Assembly: GCA_945902735.1 (NCBI GenBank)
Contig: CAMDNF010000022.1
Location: 1 to 33,297, forward strand
Direction of reading: 5' to 3'
Length of the DNA stretch: 33,297 nucleotides
From: SHWC01 sp945902735
GTDB lineage: Bacteria > Pseudomonadota > Alphaproteobacteria > UBA828
Of this stretch, positions 31,582 to 33,297 are shown piece after piece (the stretch's first letter is position 1; each line of letters starts with the position of its first letter). Under the pieces are notes generated by a model. That model did no database searches and was not told where the DNA came from. It saw only the letters and a list, made by a program, of their open reading frames with translations. A program made the position numbers and the translations under genes.

Positions 31582-32550
31582 ATGATCACCGTCATCAAGC
31601 CCGGTCTCGAAACCAGCGTGCAGGATTGGCCCGGCCGGATCGGCTATTGGGAGCAGGGCTTCCCACCCTCGGGGCCTTTCGACTCCTGGTCGTTTCGGTT
31701 GGCCAATCTCTTGGTGGGCAATCAATCGGGCGAGGCGGGTCTCGAATGCCAGTTCATGGGCCCGACGCTCCGCTTCGAACGCGCGGCGATCATCGCGGTC
31801 ACCGGCGCCGAGATGAACCCGACGCTCGATGGCGCGCCGCTTGATCTGTGGGCGAGCCACGCGGTGAAGGCCGGGCAAATATTGGCGCTCGGCCCCGCGC
31901 GCAAAGGCGCGCGCGGCTATATCGCCGTCGCCGGCGGGATCGACGTGCCGCCGGTTCTGGGCTCGCGCTCGACCTTTCACATGGCGGGCATTGGCGGCAT
32001 TGAAGGTCATGCCATCAAAGCGGGGCAGACCCTGCCGGTTGGCGATGGCGAGGGCTTGCCGGGTCGTCGCGTGAAGCCCGCCGCCCGCACGACGATCGGC
32101 GAAAGTCGCACTTGGAAAATCGAAGCGGTGCGTGGCCCGAACGATGATTGGGTCGATGAAGCGGCGCATCAACGCTTTGTCAGCGTCGATTGGAAACTGC
32201 AAGCGCGCAGCAACCGCACCGGCTATCGGCTCGATGGCCCGGAATGGACCTTCACGCCACGCGCGACCAACAAGCGACCCGAACATGGCGAGCACCCCTC
32301 GAACGTGCTCGACCATGGCTATCCGGTTGGCACGGTTAATCTGTGCGGCCAAACGCCGATCATTCTGGTGGTCGATGCACCCTCGACGGGGGGCTTCATC
32401 AACCCCTATACCGTACCCTCGGCGGCGTTTTGGAAACTGGCCCAAGCGAAGCCCAATGATATTTTTCAGTTCAACGTCGTGACCGTCGATCAGGCGCATG
32501 AATTGCGCCGTGCCATTGACCGTCTGTGCACGCCCGCCAGTCTCGAATGA
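31582..32550 (+). CDS. KipA/PxpC-like biotin-dependent carboxyltransferase-family protein
   Basis: 322 residues. MITVIKPGLETSVQDWPGRIGYWEQGFPPSGPFD opens as in all KipA/PxpC proteins; LECQFMGPTLRFE, ITGAEM-like VTGAEM, ARGYIAVAGGIDVP, LGSRSTF, SNRTGYRLDGP and the end segment VDAPSTGGFINPYTV are family marks. It is the partner of KipI in cyclic-amide (5-oxoproline) hydrolysis or urea/allophanate-type chemistry. GAGGGGCAGG precedes the ATG. The stop overlaps the next kipI start by four bases (ATGA). The LamB/YcsF-type third subunit (PxpA) is not in the window and may lie beyond the right edge. Confidence 0.92.
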   Translation: MITVIKPGLETSVQDWPGRIGYWEQGFPPSGPFDSWSFRLANLLVGNQSGEAGLECQFMGPTLRFERAAIIAVTGAEMNPTLDGAPLDLWASHAVKAGQILALGPARKGARGYIAVAGGIDVPPVLGSRSTFHMAGIGGIEGHAIKAGQTLPVGDGEGLPGRRVKPAARTTIGESRTWKIEAVRGPNDDWVDEAAHQRFVSVDWKLQARSNRTGYRLDGPEWTFTPRATNKRPEHGEHPSNVLDHGYPVGTVNLCGQTPIILVVDAPSTGGFINPYTVPSAAFWKLAQAKPNDIFQFNVVTVDQAHELRRAIDRLCTPASLE

Positions 32551-33297
32551 TTTATGCCGAGCCGATCATCGCGCCGGGCGGTGACCGCTTCGTCGTGGTC
32601 TATTTTGGCGATGACGCAGCGATCGAACTCAACTTCCTGGCGCTCGGGCTCAAGGCCGCGTTGGCCGAGGCGGGCTTGAAGGGGGTCGTCGACACCAACC
32701 CCTGCTATAATTCGTTGGTCATCGAATACGATCCCGATGCGCTCGATTATGACGATCTGCGCCGCGAATTGAACGCGCTGGTCGCCGCGCTTGGGCCGGT
32801 TGACACGCTCGAACTATCGAGCCGGCTCGCCTATTTGCCGGCGATGTATCTCGACCCCTGGACCAAGGAAGCGATCGAAGATTATTGCAAGCGGGTCAAA
32901 CCGCGCGAATTCGACCCGGCCTTCGTCGCGCGGCTCAATGGGCTGAGCGACGTCAAACAGCTCGTGCGGGTGCATTCAGGCACCGAGCATTGGGTGATTT
33001 CGGTCTGCTCGCTGCCTGGCCTGCCGCTGCTCCGGCCGCTCGACCCGCGCTGCCTGTTGACCTCGCCGAAATACGATCCGCCGCGCTTGTGGACGCCGCC
33101 CAATGCGATTTGCACCGGCGGCATGTCGACCTCGATCCATACGCTCCGCGTACCGGGGGGCTACAACTTGATTGGTCGCACGCCGGTGCCGATGTGGCAG
33201 GCAACGCAAGCCATGCCGATTTTCAAGGATAGTGTGGTGCTGTTGCGCGCGGCCGATCGGGTCAAATTCGTGCCGATCGATCTCGATGAATATCAGT
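32547..33297 (+). CDS. KipI/PxpB-like protein, second copy (3' end cut by window edge)
   Basis: At least 250 residues. It is clearly homologous along its length to the first copy: both begin MIYxEP and share LDPWTK/R, RVHSG, LDPRCxLTxPKYxPPR and PGGYxxxxRTP. It differs in the segment after that: the first copy has LCAIYPDQTPGG and this one STSIHTLRVPGG, and the GFWPG stretch is CSLPG here. The four-base ATGA overlap with kipA shows that it belongs to the same operon. Two different KipI-type subunits around one KipA suggest either a hetero-complex or functional specialisation. No frame break is seen to the edge. Confidence 0.9.
   Translation, partial: MIYAEPIIAPGGDRFVVVYFGDDAAIELNFLALGLKAALAEAGLKGVVDTNPCYNSLVIEYDPDALDYDDLRRELNALVAALGPVDTLELSSRLAYLPAMYLDPWTKEAIEDYCKRVKPREFDPAFVARLNGLSDVKQLVRVHSGTEHWVISVCSLPGLPLLRPLDPRCLLTSPKYDPPRLWTPPNAICTGGMSTSIHTLRVPGGYNLIGRTPVPMWQATQAMPIFKDSVVLLRAADRVKFVPIDLDEYQ

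Noticed and set aside
30564..31598. Minus-strand frame of 344 codons opposite kipI
   Set aside because: It is antisense to a gene with clear family motifs. Long antisense frames are common in GC-rich DNA, and the translation shows only charged, low-complexity sequence.
31516..32499. Minus-strand frame of 327 codons opposite kipA
   Set aside because: Antisense shadow of kipA with no family features of its own.

Overview
The window is high-GC DNA (by eye, not counted) with dense, often overlapping genes and GGAG/GAGG-type ribosome binding sites. Protein content (CaiB/BaiF CoA-transferases, paired acyl-CoA dehydrogenases, HyuA/HyuB, KipI/KipA, PRISE-type SDR, DHA2 transporter, TraB/GumN) and a nested palindromic intergenic repeat suggest a soil- or water-type alphaproteobacterium. 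This is inference; no rRNA or tRNA gene was seen to confirm it. No phage, CRISPR array, transposase or integrase was recognised.

Left part (1-6900): a partial amidase runs off the left edge. It is divergent to a class III nucleotide cyclase with an N-terminal SRPBCC-like region and a zinc-ribbon-like middle. Next come a PRISE-type SDR and a glyoxalase II-like hydrolase on the minus strand. A striking single ORF then begins as an amino-acid ABC transporter ATPase and, just after the LSGGQ signature, continues as the C-terminal third of an amino-acid permease. It looks like an in-frame deletion scar of a transporter operon.

Middle part (6200-13300): nitroreductase, two acyl-CoA dehydrogenases, an NDP-forming acyl-CoA synthetase alpha subunit and a crotonase form one compact plus-strand operon with stop/start overlaps. 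A second crotonase and a CaiB/BaiF CoA-transferase form a two-gene unit on the minus strand. Together they look like activation and beta-oxidation-like handling of an unidentified acyl-CoA.

13300-19800: a 491-bp non-coding stretch with two palindromes precedes a luciferase-like flavin monooxygenase. A DHA2 transporter follows, bracketed by two copies of the same GCAA-tetraloop terminator hairpin. Then come a TraB/GumN protein, an SDR and a mandelate racemase-type enolase-superfamily enzyme.

19900-33297: a hyuB-hyuA pair and an M48 lipoprotein protease on the plus strand. Between the protease and a convergent SDR lies a roughly 203-bp insert with nested palindromes, flanked by a perfect 32-bp duplication of the SDR 3' end. 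A minus-strand operon (fused E1 dehydrogenase, VOC protein, GntR regulator, class III aminotransferase, SDR) is divergent from a plus-strand kipI-kipA-kipI set running off the right edge. The divergent promoter carries a GntR-type operator overlapping a -10-like box. The hyuBA, kipI/kipA, aminotransferase and SDR genes could together open a cyclic amide or lactam and process the resulting amino acid, but the substrate cannot be read from sequence.
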